Assembly: GCA_002507175.1 (NCBI GenBank)
Contig: DAZE01000010.1
Span: forward strand, 1-6,748
Direction: 5' to 3'
Length of the DNA: 6,748 bases
From: Euryarchaeota archaeon UBA558
GTDB lineage: Archaea > Thermoplasmatota > Poseidoniia > Poseidoniales > Thalassarchaeaceae
The notes beneath the pieces are model-generated. The model worked only from the letters and a program-made list of their open reading frames with translations, searched no databases and had not been told where the DNA came from. Positions 1 to 6,727 of this stretch are shown one piece after another (the first letter of the stretch is position 1; the number at the start of each line of letters is the position of its first letter). The position numbers and the translations under genes are program-made.

Positions 1-479
<479 letters not shown>

Positions 480-1334
480 CTAGTATCCAGACGCCTCGAA
501 TGACTCCCTGATCATCTCCTCCAAGCTTATAGTGGGCCTGAAACCCAGTCTCATCTCCACCTCGGAGGCGTCCACAATCCCGAAGACCTCCTGATCCTGG
601 TTCTGGCCATATTCGGCCTCGCATCCGGTCATTTGGTTGTACATTGCTGCCAAATCCCTCAGTTGTATCCCCTTTCCGGAGCCGATAGCGATGCTCTCCC
701 TCGTCGGAGGAGGGTCGGCCATCACCCTCATGATGCACTCCACAAGGTCCTGCACATGCACGAAATCCTTGAAATCCGAGCCGTCGCCAGGGACATTCAC
801 CCATCCGATTGGCGCTTCTGATGCCCACTTGTGGAGCAGTCCATTGCCTGGGGGGCCCGTGATCGGGACGCCTTGTACGTTGGATGCGCGAATGACGCTG
901 ACAGGCCTCTCAGTCGTTGCCTGCTCCAGAGCAATCTCCTCCATCCACAATTGTGCCTCTGCAGCAATGTCTCTAGGCGCTATGGTCGAGTCTGACCCAT
1001 AGTACGGCTCGCCTTCCTCCCATTGAGGATGCACCCGGAGCGTGCCGACAAGGATGAGGTGGAGGCCACCATGGCGCCCGACTGCATCGAGCACCGGCCT
1101 AGATCTGTCCCTCATCCTGAGCATCGTATCCCTATCATCACGTCCGGACAGACCGTCAGGAGCCGCCGAGTTGATGTGAATGAGGGATTTGCATGGCGTG
1201 AGCATGGCATCGAGGGACAATGGCTCTTTCAGGGCCTCGTCGGGTATGACAATCGCGTCCTCTCCAAGCATCTCAGATATCCATGGCCCAACGAATCCGT
1301 CAGATGCGGTAATCGCCACACTCATGTTGCTCAT
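480..1334 (-). CDS. Extended-SDR / NAD-dependent epimerase-dehydratase-like protein with degenerate active site
   Basis: The 284-residue product has the architecture of the extended short-chain dehydrogenase (nucleotide-sugar epimerase) family. It has an N-terminal Rossmann segment (residues 6-20, TASDGFVG around 9-16), an RASNVQG segment (149-155) matching the family's RxxNvyG, GDGSDFKDFVHVQDLV (183-198) matching GdGxqxRDfvyVdDv, IGSGKGIQLRDLA (217-229), and a C-terminal D-S-LGF-P pattern (255-268). Two functional elements look eroded. The first glycine of TGxxGFxG is Ala10, and the position of the catalytic YxxxK reads A124-AEA-Q128, placed by the conserved following Glu132. It may therefore bind a nucleotide or sugar nucleotide without standard epimerase or dehydratase chemistry (inference). 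ATG at 1334 is taken as the start; a second in-frame ATG three codons on (Met4) is also possible. No Shine-Dalgarno motif is visible, so a leaderless transcript is likely. It is divergent from gcvPA and convergent with the upstream gene. Confidence 0.8.
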   Translation of the reverse strand: MSNMSVAITASDGFVGPWISEMLGEDAIVIPDEALKEPLSLDAMLTPCKSLIHINSAAPDGLSGRDDRDTMLRMRDRSRPVLDAVGRHGGLHLILVGTLRVHPQWEEGEPYYGSDSTIAPRDIAAEAQLWMEEIALEQATTERPVSVIRASNVQGVPITGPPGNGLLHKWASEAPIGWVNVPGDGSDFKDFVHVQDLVECIMRVMADPPPTRESIAIGSGKGIQLRDLAAMYNQMTGCEAEYGQNQDQEVFGIVDASEVEMRLGFRPTISLEEMIRESFEASGY

Positions 1335-1435
1335 TGTGAAGGTGGGTTTTCACGCCTATGAGCGTGTCGGTTCATTGCCCTCTTATGCGTAGGCTTCAAG
1401 CACCTCGGCCTACTGACATCATTGCAGGCGATTCA
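1335..1435. promoter_or_regulatory. Divergent intergenic region between the SDR-like gene and gcvPA
   Basis: This 101-base gap must carry promoters for both flanking genes if they are transcribed independently. A weak TATA-like stretch (CTTATG, about 1382-1387) could serve the plus strand, placing a start near 1410 and leaving a short leader before the gcvPA ATG at 1436. A small dyad, GTGAA (1336-1340) and TTCAC (1349-1353) with an 8-base spacer, lies directly in front of the SDR-like start. Neither signal is strong. No riboswitch-like structure was recognised. Confidence 0.35.
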
Positions 1436-2803
1436 ATGGACCAACTACCAAATCTAGGAAGGGAGCTGGAAATGCTCTCGGAAATGGGCCTGAAATCGAT
1501 GGATGAGTTGTTTGAGGACATACCCGAGGACGTCAGGAGGGCTGACCCCCTCCCACTCCGGGACCCACAGTCCGAGGAGGGCATCCTAGCCGATGCACAT
1601 CGCTTGCTGGGTGCAAACATACACCTCGATTCACGTCCATCATTCCTGTCCGCTGGATTGGCCAGGAACTTCGTACCATCCATGGTTCCAATGCTTGCGA
1701 CCAGAGGGGAATTTCTGACTTCCTACACCCCCTATCAACCAGAGGTCAGCCAAGGAATGCTTCAGGCGATGTGGGAGTTCCAAACTATGATCTCTGAATT
1801 GGTCGGTTTGCCGGTCGCGAATGTCTCGATGTATGACGCGAGCACGGCCGCTGCCGAGGCAATCACATGCGCCGTGAGGGTCCGATCGAAGCGGGCCGAA
1901 CAACCAAACACAGTCTACGTTTCTGAGAAGGTCCCTCCCCACAGGATATCTGTGATACGGAATTACACACAAGGGGTAGGCATCAAGTTGGTAGAAATGC
2001 CCCACACAAGCTCAGGACTTCTCGACCTCGAGGTAGCAAGCAAGGCCAAAGGCTCCTGCGCAGTGTATGTAGAGCAGCCTAATGCTTTCGGAATCATCGA
2101 TGAAGGGCTGATGAGGCTCAGGGGCATCATTGGGGATTCCACCTCACTGATCGTTGGTGTCGACGCAGTTTCCTTGGGGGTATTGGAGGCGCCGGGGAAC
2201 TGGGGGGCTGACATCGTCGTTGGCGAGGGCCAACCCTTTGGAATAGGCCCTACGGGGGGCGGTCCCATCTACGGGATCTTCGCATGTACCAAGGACTACC
2301 TCAGGTTGATGCCTGGACGGATAGTGGGGCAGAGTAAGGACTCCGATGGGGAAATCGCGTACACGCTCACACTCTCCACGCGTGAGCAGCATATACGCAG
2401 ACACAGAGCGACATCAAACATATGCTCGAACGAGACGCTGATCGCCCTGATGGGGGCAATGCACATGGCCTTGCTCGGCCCAGAGGGCTTGGAGCGACTG
2501 GCCATGAGGACCGCAGCCGCAGCCCAAGAAACCATGGAGACAGTCTTGGGAATCGATGGCGTCGAGTTGCTCTTCCCATCAACACCGATCTTCAGGGAGT
2601 TCGCAATTCGACTTCCCATATCCTCCGAGGCGGCATTGGAAAGGATGGATCGCCACGGTGTAACGGGCGGCTTCGACCTCTCGAGGTGGTGGGGGCCGAT
2701 GAAAAACGTACTACTGATTGGATGCGATGAGCGTACCTCGATGGATGACATACGAAAATTGAGTGAGAGCTTGGAAAAGGCGATCAAGGAGGGATCTCAT
2801 TGA
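1436..2803 (+). CDS. gcvPA: Glycine dehydrogenase (decarboxylating) subunit 1, P-protein alpha subunit
   Basis: This is the N-terminal-half subunit of the split P-protein of the glycine cleavage system. With GcvPB it decarboxylates glycine and passes the aminomethyl group to lipoyl H-protein in the cytoplasm. Family landmarks include the N-terminal MDELFEDIPEDVR region, the TSYTPYQPEVSQG segment, MYDASTAAAEA (from residue 132), the GEGQ...GGGP loop (263 to about 277) and TREQHIRRHRATSNIC (315-330), with Arg where many homologues have Lys before ATSNIC. The chosen start gives 455 residues, close to the family's usual 440-460, and begins just before the first conserved block. The frame is open further upstream with ATGs at 1358 and 1385, but the extra 26 residues look non-homologous. 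An imperfect ribosome-binding sequence (AGGCGAT, 1426-1432) sits just before the start. Its stop overlaps the gcvPB start by 4 bases, implying one operon and coupled translation. As in this family generally, the PLP lysine is in the partner subunit. Confidence 0.95.
   Translation: MDQLPNLGRELEMLSEMGLKSMDELFEDIPEDVRRADPLPLRDPQSEEGILADAHRLLGANIHLDSRPSFLSAGLARNFVPSMVPMLATRGEFLTSYTPYQPEVSQGMLQAMWEFQTMISELVGLPVANVSMYDASTAAAEAITCAVRVRSKRAEQPNTVYVSEKVPPHRISVIRNYTQGVGIKLVEMPHTSSGLLDLEVASKAKGSCAVYVEQPNAFGIIDEGLMRLRGIIGDSTSLIVGVDAVSLGVLEAPGNWGADIVVGEGQPFGIGPTGGGPIYGIFACTKDYLRLMPGRIVGQSKDSDGEIAYTLTLSTREQHIRRHRATSNICSNETLIALMGAMHMALLGPEGLERLAMRTAAAAQETMETVLGIDGVELLFPSTPIFREFAIRLPISSEAALERMDRHGVTGGFDLSRWWGPMKNVLLIGCDERTSMDDIRKLSESLEKAIKEGSH
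2787..2792 (+). promoter_or_regulatory. Strong Shine-Dalgarno site deciding a TTG start for gcvPB
   Basis: AGGAGG, inside the end of gcvPA, lies seven bases before the TTG at 2800. It is the full consensus complement of the 16S rRNA 3' end and supports the rare TTG codon as the initiator. The next in-frame ATG is at 3022, within the conserved GSCTMKHNP block, too late to be the start. Confidence 0.8.
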
Positions 2804-4293
2804 CCACACTCTTCGATTTCAACGGAGCGCCATCATCTGGATGGTCACAACCCGCGCCAATCAGGGAAGATCCGCTGTCTGGAATCCCAGTATCAGCCAG
2901 ACGGGCTTCGCTCCCGAGGTGGCCCAGGGCCAGCGAGCCGGAACTGGTGAGACATTACACGTTGCTCTCCCAGAGGAACTTCGGGATCGACACTGGATTC
3001 TATCCCCTCGGATCGTGTACAATGAAACACAACCCGAGGTTGAATGAGAGGATTGTACAGATGCCCGGCATCGATCGAATCCACCCGCTTCAACCCGACC
3101 ACCAGGTACAGGGACTGTTATCGATCTACTACGAAATGCAGGAAATGCTCGCCATTTGCGCTGGCATGGACGCAGTCACCCTCCAACCAGTCGCTGGGGC
3201 ACAGGGGGAGTTCACTGCCATCAGGTGCATCCAAGAGTACCACAGATCCAACGACCAGGCACATCGTAACAAGGTGATAGTCCCAGACTCGGCCCATGGT
3301 ACGAATCCCGCCTCTGCGTCCATGTGCGGCTATGACATAATCGAGATCCCGAGCGGTCAAGACGGTAGGATTGACCTCGAGGCCCTCAAGTCCGCTGTCG
3401 GGGATGACACTGCTGCCATGATGATCACCAATCCAAGTACACTTGGCGTTTTCGAGAAGGACATCGCAGAAGCAGCGAGCATTGTCCACGAAGCTGGTGG
3501 ACAGATGTACTACGACGGTGCGAACTTCAACGCCATCCTCGGAAAGACCGATCCAGGCAGAATGGGGTTCGACGCCGTTCACTACAACCTTCACAAGACC
3601 TTCAGCCAACCTCACGGGGGAGGAGGCCCGGGAAGCGGTCCGATCGGCGTCAAGTCCCACCTCTCAGAATTCCTGCCCTCCCCACTCGCCGCGAGGAGGG
3701 AAAGGGACGAGAACGACCCCTTGGGTGTGGATGACGGATACTGGTACTTCTGGGAGGAACCTGGTTCCACTATCGGAAAGGTCCAGCAGTGGAACGGGAA
3801 CGCTGGAGCAGTCGTGAGGGCGTGGGCCTTCTACAGGAGGTACGGCCACGAACTCGAGAGGATGAGCGAGCACGCAGTCCTGAACGCAAACTACCTAAGG
3901 CACAAGATAACCAAACCTACACCAAGCGGGAACCACACAGGAGCCTTCACCGAGGGTGCCCCGGCGAGCGTGGTGAAGCACGAGTTCACATTGAACATGA
4001 CCCCCTTGAAGGAACAGAGTGGCGTCACCGCGAAGGACGTGGCGAAGAGGCTCTTGGATTATGGCTACATGGCCCCGACGCTCTACTTCCCGCAAATAGT
4101 GCCGGAGTGCCTGATGTTCGAGCCAACCGAGACGGAATCCAAGGAGGTCTTGGATAAGTTCGCAATCGACTTCCTAGAGATACTATCGGAGGATGCGGAC
4201 ACACTCAAGACCGCTCCACACACGACCTTCGTGAAGAGGGTGGATGAGGTCCTAGCCGCCAGGCAACTGATACTGAAGTACCCCTTCGAATGA
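2800..4293 (+). CDS. gcvPB: Glycine dehydrogenase (decarboxylating) subunit 2, PLP-binding P-protein beta subunit
   Basis: This 497-residue protein is the PLP-carrying half of the split glycine decarboxylase. Conserved blocks are clear: RHYTLLSQRNFGIDTGFYPLGSCTMKHNPR (about 51-80), DSAHGTNPAS (163-172), YYDGANFNAIL (237-247) with Asp239 placed to contact the PLP ring nitrogen, and NLHKTFSQPHGGGGPGSGP (263-281), in which Lys266 is the expected PLP Schiff-base residue. Length and motif order match the family, with no sign of a frameshift. Translation starts at TTG, overlapping the gcvPA stop by four bases and preceded by a strong ribosome-binding site, which should help keep the two subunits stoichiometric. 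The next gene, a membrane protein, overlaps its stop by four bases (ATGA). The H- and T-proteins needed for a full glycine cleavage cycle are not in this window. Confidence 0.96.
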   Translation: MTTLFDFNGAPSSGWSQPAPIREDPLSGIPVSARRASLPRWPRASEPELVRHYTLLSQRNFGIDTGFYPLGSCTMKHNPRLNERIVQMPGIDRIHPLQPDHQVQGLLSIYYEMQEMLAICAGMDAVTLQPVAGAQGEFTAIRCIQEYHRSNDQAHRNKVIVPDSAHGTNPASASMCGYDIIEIPSGQDGRIDLEALKSAVGDDTAAMMITNPSTLGVFEKDIAEAASIVHEAGGQMYYDGANFNAILGKTDPGRMGFDAVHYNLHKTFSQPHGGGGPGSGPIGVKSHLSEFLPSPLAARRERDENDPLGVDDGYWYFWEEPGSTIGKVQQWNGNAGAVVRAWAFYRRYGHELERMSEHAVLNANYLRHKITKPTPSGNHTGAFTEGAPASVVKHEFTLNMTPLKEQSGVTAKDVAKRLLDYGYMAPTLYFPQIVPECLMFEPTETESKEVLDKFAIDFLEILSEDADTLKTAPHTTFVKRVDEVLAARQLILKYPFE

Positions 4294-5129
4294 GCCAACT
4301 CATTACCGAAAACTCTGTCCGACCTGGCATGGGGGTCGACGGAGGGGGGATCTTGGACGAGGAATCCGAGGAAGAACCCCCGTCTAAATTTCAATCCGAA
4401 AATGACCGCACCCCTCCTGACACTTGGGGCGATTGGGAGAGGGAGCGTCTGAAGCCCCCGGGGACGACCCTGTTGCGTCCCATGGCATGGTCGGCTTTCT
4501 TTCTAGCGGCGACCCCACTTCCGCTTGCCTTCCCGGGCAATACCCCAGACGACGCAATCATCTCGTCTGTACTTTTTGCCGTGGCATGGTCACTCGTGCT
4601 CCTTTCATTGTTGTCTGTTGGCTCGCTATCGAGGCACCCATCCCAGTCCCATGCCTATGACATATTCCCCCTCGACATGCCCTCTTTGTTGATCGCAGTC
4701 GCCCTATTTCTGGCACACGTCTTCGTAAACCCAGTCCTTGGATGGATTTCATACGCCACCTTCTGGTACTCATGGACCAAACTTACCAAATCACTTACTG
4801 ACTCAACCTACCCCTCAAATGGGAGGTGGGTCAAGGAGATAGATCCCCTCCAATTCAATCACATTGGCCTAGTAGATGGATGGGCTTTCACGACTGGCCA
4901 TTTCAAGACAGGGATAATCGGGGTCGGCCCACCCGTGACGCCGCAATCAAGGCTGGTAATCGAGGGAGTCAGGGCCAGCAACGTGGCCCACATCGCAATC
5001 TCCATCTTACATAGGTCCGGATTCAGACACGATCCGTTCCAACACAGGGTGGACGTGCGAGATATCGATTTTCTATTGGAGAAACCACCCTTGATCTTCA
5101 GAACAGATGGCCCCACTAGCAGCGATTGA
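4290..5129 (+). CDS. Uncharacterised membrane protein, translationally coupled to gcvPB
   Basis: I do not recognise this 279-residue protein. It begins with an acidic, Pro-rich, probably disordered segment (about 1-58, with DEESEEEPP at 23-31). Hydrophobic stretches follow at about 65-82, 89-111 and 130-162; the last is long enough for one helix plus an amphipathic or second helix ending in an aromatic-rich segment. A soluble C-terminal region of about 115 residues (165-279) has no catalytic motif that I can see. ATG at 4290 overlaps the gcvPB stop (ATGA), so the gene belongs to the gcv transcript and is probably translated by reinitiation; no Shine-Dalgarno site is visible. A later start at Met14 (4329) cannot be excluded. 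The first hydrophobic segment contains several prolines and may be a poor membrane helix. Location in the glycine cleavage operon suggests, but does not show, a role in glycine or one-carbon metabolism. It has no transporter signature. Confidence 0.75.
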   Translation: MSQLITENSVRPGMGVDGGGILDEESEEEPPSKFQSENDRTPPDTWGDWERERLKPPGTTLLRPMAWSAFFLAATPLPLAFPGNTPDDAIISSVLFAVAWSLVLLSLLSVGSLSRHPSQSHAYDIFPLDMPSLLIAVALFLAHVFVNPVLGWISYATFWYSWTKLTKSLTDSTYPSNGRWVKEIDPLQFNHIGLVDGWAFTTGHFKTGIIGVGPPVTPQSRLVIEGVRASNVAHIAISILHRSGFRHDPFQHRVDVRDIDFLLEKPPLIFRTDGPTSSD

Positions 5130-5151
5130 AGGGCGACTCCCATCCGTCACG

Positions 5152-5157
5152 CTTTAG
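5152..5157 (+). promoter_or_regulatory. Candidate TATA-like box for purE
   Basis: CTTTAG in the 51-base gap before purE is centred about 26-27 bases upstream of the purE ATG. That is where an archaeal TATA box sits for a leaderless transcript. The match to TTTATA is partial and no separate BRE element stands out. It would let purE-guaAB be transcribed apart from the gcv operon. Confidence 0.35.
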
Positions 5158-5163
5158 CACCGT

Positions 5164-5179
5164 CTCCACCGCAGTGGGG
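5164..5179 (+). other. Small inverted repeat abutting the purE start codon
   Basis: CTCCAC and GTGGGG flank a 4-base CGCA loop, giving a six-pair stem with one G-U pair. It ends one base before the purE ATG. If the transcript reads through from the gcv operon, this hairpin would sit over the initiation region; if purE is leaderless it would lie in promoter DNA. It could be chance, and there is no T-tract to make it a terminator. Confidence 0.3.
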
Positions 5180-5180
5180 C

Positions 5181-5654
5181 ATGGACGTATGCATCGTAAT
5201 GGGCTCGAAGTCTGATCTGCCAGTTGGACAAAAGTGCACAAAAATACTAGAACGCTTCAATGTTGAGCATGAATTGAGGGTAGCATCAGCCCACCGGGCC
5301 CCAAAGTACCTCGAGGGGATAATCGAGGCCGCCGAGGAGGCAGGTTGCTCGGTCTTCGTGGGCATAGCTGGGGTTGCAGCCGCCCTTCCCGGAGTCATTG
5401 CATCCATGACCTCAAGGCCCGTGATAGGGGTGCCAGTAGGCGGGAAGGTCCCATATGACTCCCTTCTTTCCATCGTTCAAATGCCTCCTGGTATGCCGGT
5501 GGCCACGGTAGGCGTCGATCGTGGCGACAACGCGGGCGCCTTGGCAGTGCAGATACTAGCCACCAAGAATCACGAACTAGCAGAGGCATACGCGGCATAC
5601 AGGAAGGAGATGACCGAGAAGGTCGTCTCCGACGACTCTTCCATTCAAGGGTGA
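5181..5654 (+). CDS. purE: N5-carboxyaminoimidazole ribonucleotide mutase / AIR carboxylase catalytic subunit
   Basis: PurE forms 4-carboxy-5-aminoimidazole ribonucleotide in the middle of de novo IMP synthesis, in the cytoplasm, usually as an octamer. The 157-residue product has the family marks: MGSKSDLP (7-14) for phosphate binding, the SAHRAP loop (36-41) with His38, the IAGVAAALPG loop (62-71), RPVIGVPVGGK (79-89) and SLLSIVQMPPGMPVATVGVDRGDNAG (94-119). The length is normal for a single-domain PurE. The class I type SAHR loop argues for the prokaryotic mutase type, but no purK is present here. In many PurE proteins the second loop reads AAHLPG; here alanine (Ala68) occupies the histidine position. 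The family also resembles LarB, but the SAHR and SIVQMP motifs favour PurE. The ATG at 5181 fits the conserved N-terminus, with no good ribosome-binding site before it. The stop lies inside the guaAB ribosome-binding site, so the two purine genes form one unit. Confidence 0.93.
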   Translation: MDVCIVMGSKSDLPVGQKCTKILERFNVEHELRVASAHRAPKYLEGIIEAAEEAGCSVFVGIAGVAAALPGVIASMTSRPVIGVPVGGKVPYDSLLSIVQMPPGMPVATVGVDRGDNAGALAVQILATKNHELAEAYAAYRKEMTEKVVSDDSSIQG

Positions 5655-5655
5655 T
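5650..5655 (+). promoter_or_regulatory. Shine-Dalgarno site of guaAB overlapping the purE stop codon
   Basis: GGTGAT, complementary to the archaeal 16S rRNA 3' end, stands three bases before the guaAB ATG. The purE TGA (5652-5654) is contained in this motif, so the ribosome ending purE sits on the initiation site of guaAB. Confidence 0.7.
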
Positions 5656-5658
5656 AGC

Positions 5659-6603
5659 ATGAAGACTGAGGCCCTCGTCGACGAGGCTCTGCAACTGCTT
5701 TCTGACGGGATCGATGGCACCGCTATCATCGCCTGCAGTGGGGGTATCGACTCAACGGTCGCAGCCGTACTAGCACACCGCGCAGTCGGGGACCTCCTTC
5801 ATTGCGTGTACGTAGATACCGGCCTGATGAGGCTAGGAGAGTCCGACGAGGTCAGGGAGATGTTCGATGAAATGGGCATAGAGATCAAGGTAGTTGACGC
5901 ATCCAAGAGATTCTTCGACTGCCTCGATGGCGTCACAGACCCTGAGGAGAAGAGGAAGGCAATCGGCGAGACCTTCATCAGGGTTTTCGAGCAAGAGCAG
6001 AAGGAGGTGGGTGCGAAGTACCTCGTTCAGGGGACAATAGCACCGGATTGGATAGAATCCGGAGGTGGCGAGCGGGACGTCATTAAGAGCCACCACAACG
6101 TAGGGGGCATCCCAGAGGACATAGATCTGGAAATTGTCGAGCCCCTACGAGACTTCTACAAGGATGAGGTCAGGGACATTGCAAGGATGTTGAAAATCAC
6201 ATCCTCCGAGCGACAACCATTCCCTGGTCCCGGCCTAGCAGTTAGGGTGCTTGGAGACGTCACTCCAGACAGGGTAGAGACATGCAGAGTGGCTTGTGAC
6301 ATCGTCGAGAGGGGAATAAGAGCGGCTGCAAAGGAGGGCCAATGCGATCTGCCATGGCAGTACTTTGCCGCCCTACTCCCAGTTCGTTCGGTTGGTGTGC
6401 ACGGCGATGCCCGGGTCCATGGTGAGACCATCGTGATCAGGGCTGTGACGAGCCTCGATGGCATGTCCGCAAGATACTCCCCAATCCCGCACGAGGTACT
6501 CTCAAAGATCAGCACGGAGATCACCAATACCCTGAAGGGTCAAGTGAATAGGGTTGTATACGACATCACCCACAAGCCCCCCGGGACGATTGAGTGGGAG
6601 TAG
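5659..6603 (+). CDS. guaAB: GMP synthase subunit B (ATP pyrophosphatase / XMP-binding subunit)
   Basis: This 314-residue protein aminates XMP to GMP by adenylating XMP and using ammonia supplied by a separate glutamine amidotransferase subunit (GuaAA), which is not in this window. The PP-loop is CSGGIDSTV (26-34). Further marks are YVDTGLMR (51-58), the GTIAPDWIESGGG segment (125-137), IKSHHNVGGIPED (142-154), RQPFPGPGLAVRVLG (185-199) and the C-terminal ITHKPPGTIEWE (303-314), which ends as the family does. No amidotransferase domain is fused at the N-terminus, which is the usual archaeal arrangement, and the length is normal. The start ATG has a good GGTGAT site that overlaps the purE stop, giving a four-base gap between the genes and probable translational coupling. 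A small hairpin follows the stop. Confidence 0.95.
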   Translation: MKTEALVDEALQLLSDGIDGTAIIACSGGIDSTVAAVLAHRAVGDLLHCVYVDTGLMRLGESDEVREMFDEMGIEIKVVDASKRFFDCLDGVTDPEEKRKAIGETFIRVFEQEQKEVGAKYLVQGTIAPDWIESGGGERDVIKSHHNVGGIPEDIDLEIVEPLRDFYKDEVRDIARMLKITSSERQPFPGPGLAVRVLGDVTPDRVETCRVACDIVERGIRAAAKEGQCDLPWQYFAALLPVRSVGVHGDARVHGETIVIRAVTSLDGMSARYSPIPHEVLSKISTEITNTLKGQVNRVVYDITHKPPGTIEWE

Positions 6604-6608
6604 GACAA

Positions 6609-6624
6609 GCTTTCTGGGGAAAGC
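6609..6624 (+). terminator. Candidate 3' hairpin after guaAB
   Basis: GCTTTC and GAAAGC form a perfect six-base-pair stem with a TGGG loop, five bases after the guaAB stop. No T-run follows, so it is not a classic intrinsic or archaeal T-rich terminator. It may instead mark or protect the mRNA 3' end. The assignment is weak. Confidence 0.3.
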
Positions 6625-6684
6625 CCATACAGACACCATCAGGCCATGTCCAGGGTGGAAATGACCCAAGATCCCCACAATTCG

Positions 6685-6696
6685 CCAATCGATTGG
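6685..6696. promoter_or_regulatory. Perfect 12-base palindrome upstream of the tRNA promoter
   Basis: CCAATCGATTGG is its own reverse complement and ends four bases before the TATA-like box at 6701. In this position it could be an operator or activator site. It does not extend into a longer palindrome, and a single copy may be fortuitous. Confidence 0.35.
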
Positions 6697-6700
6697 TTGA

Positions 6701-6707
6701 TTTATGA
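6701..6707 (+). promoter_or_regulatory. TATA-like box of the downstream tRNA
   Basis: TTTATGA is the most AT-rich, TATA-like element between guaAB and the window end. Its centre lies about 24 bases before the first base of the predicted tRNA, the spacing expected for archaeal RNA polymerase starting at or very near the mature 5' end. Confidence 0.55.
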
Positions 6708-6727
6708 TCGTGCAGGCCCGGGGCTGG

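Noticed and set aside
1336..1353. Dyad GTGAA-N8-TTCAC before the SDR-like start as a defined operator
   Set aside because: Five-base arms with an eight-base spacer are expected by chance. It is noted only within the intergenic entry.
1335..1435. Glycine riboswitch upstream of gcvPA
   Set aside because: The 101-base gap, which includes the divergent promoter, is too short for the usual tandem aptamer, and I see no matching conserved cores.
2296..2787. Minus-strand 163-residue open frame inside gcvPA
   Set aside because: It is antisense to conserved gcvPA blocks, and its sequence is explained by the complementary frame.
3118..3660. Minus-strand 180-residue open frame inside gcvPB
   Set aside because: It lies entirely antisense to a strongly conserved gene and shows no recognisable motif.
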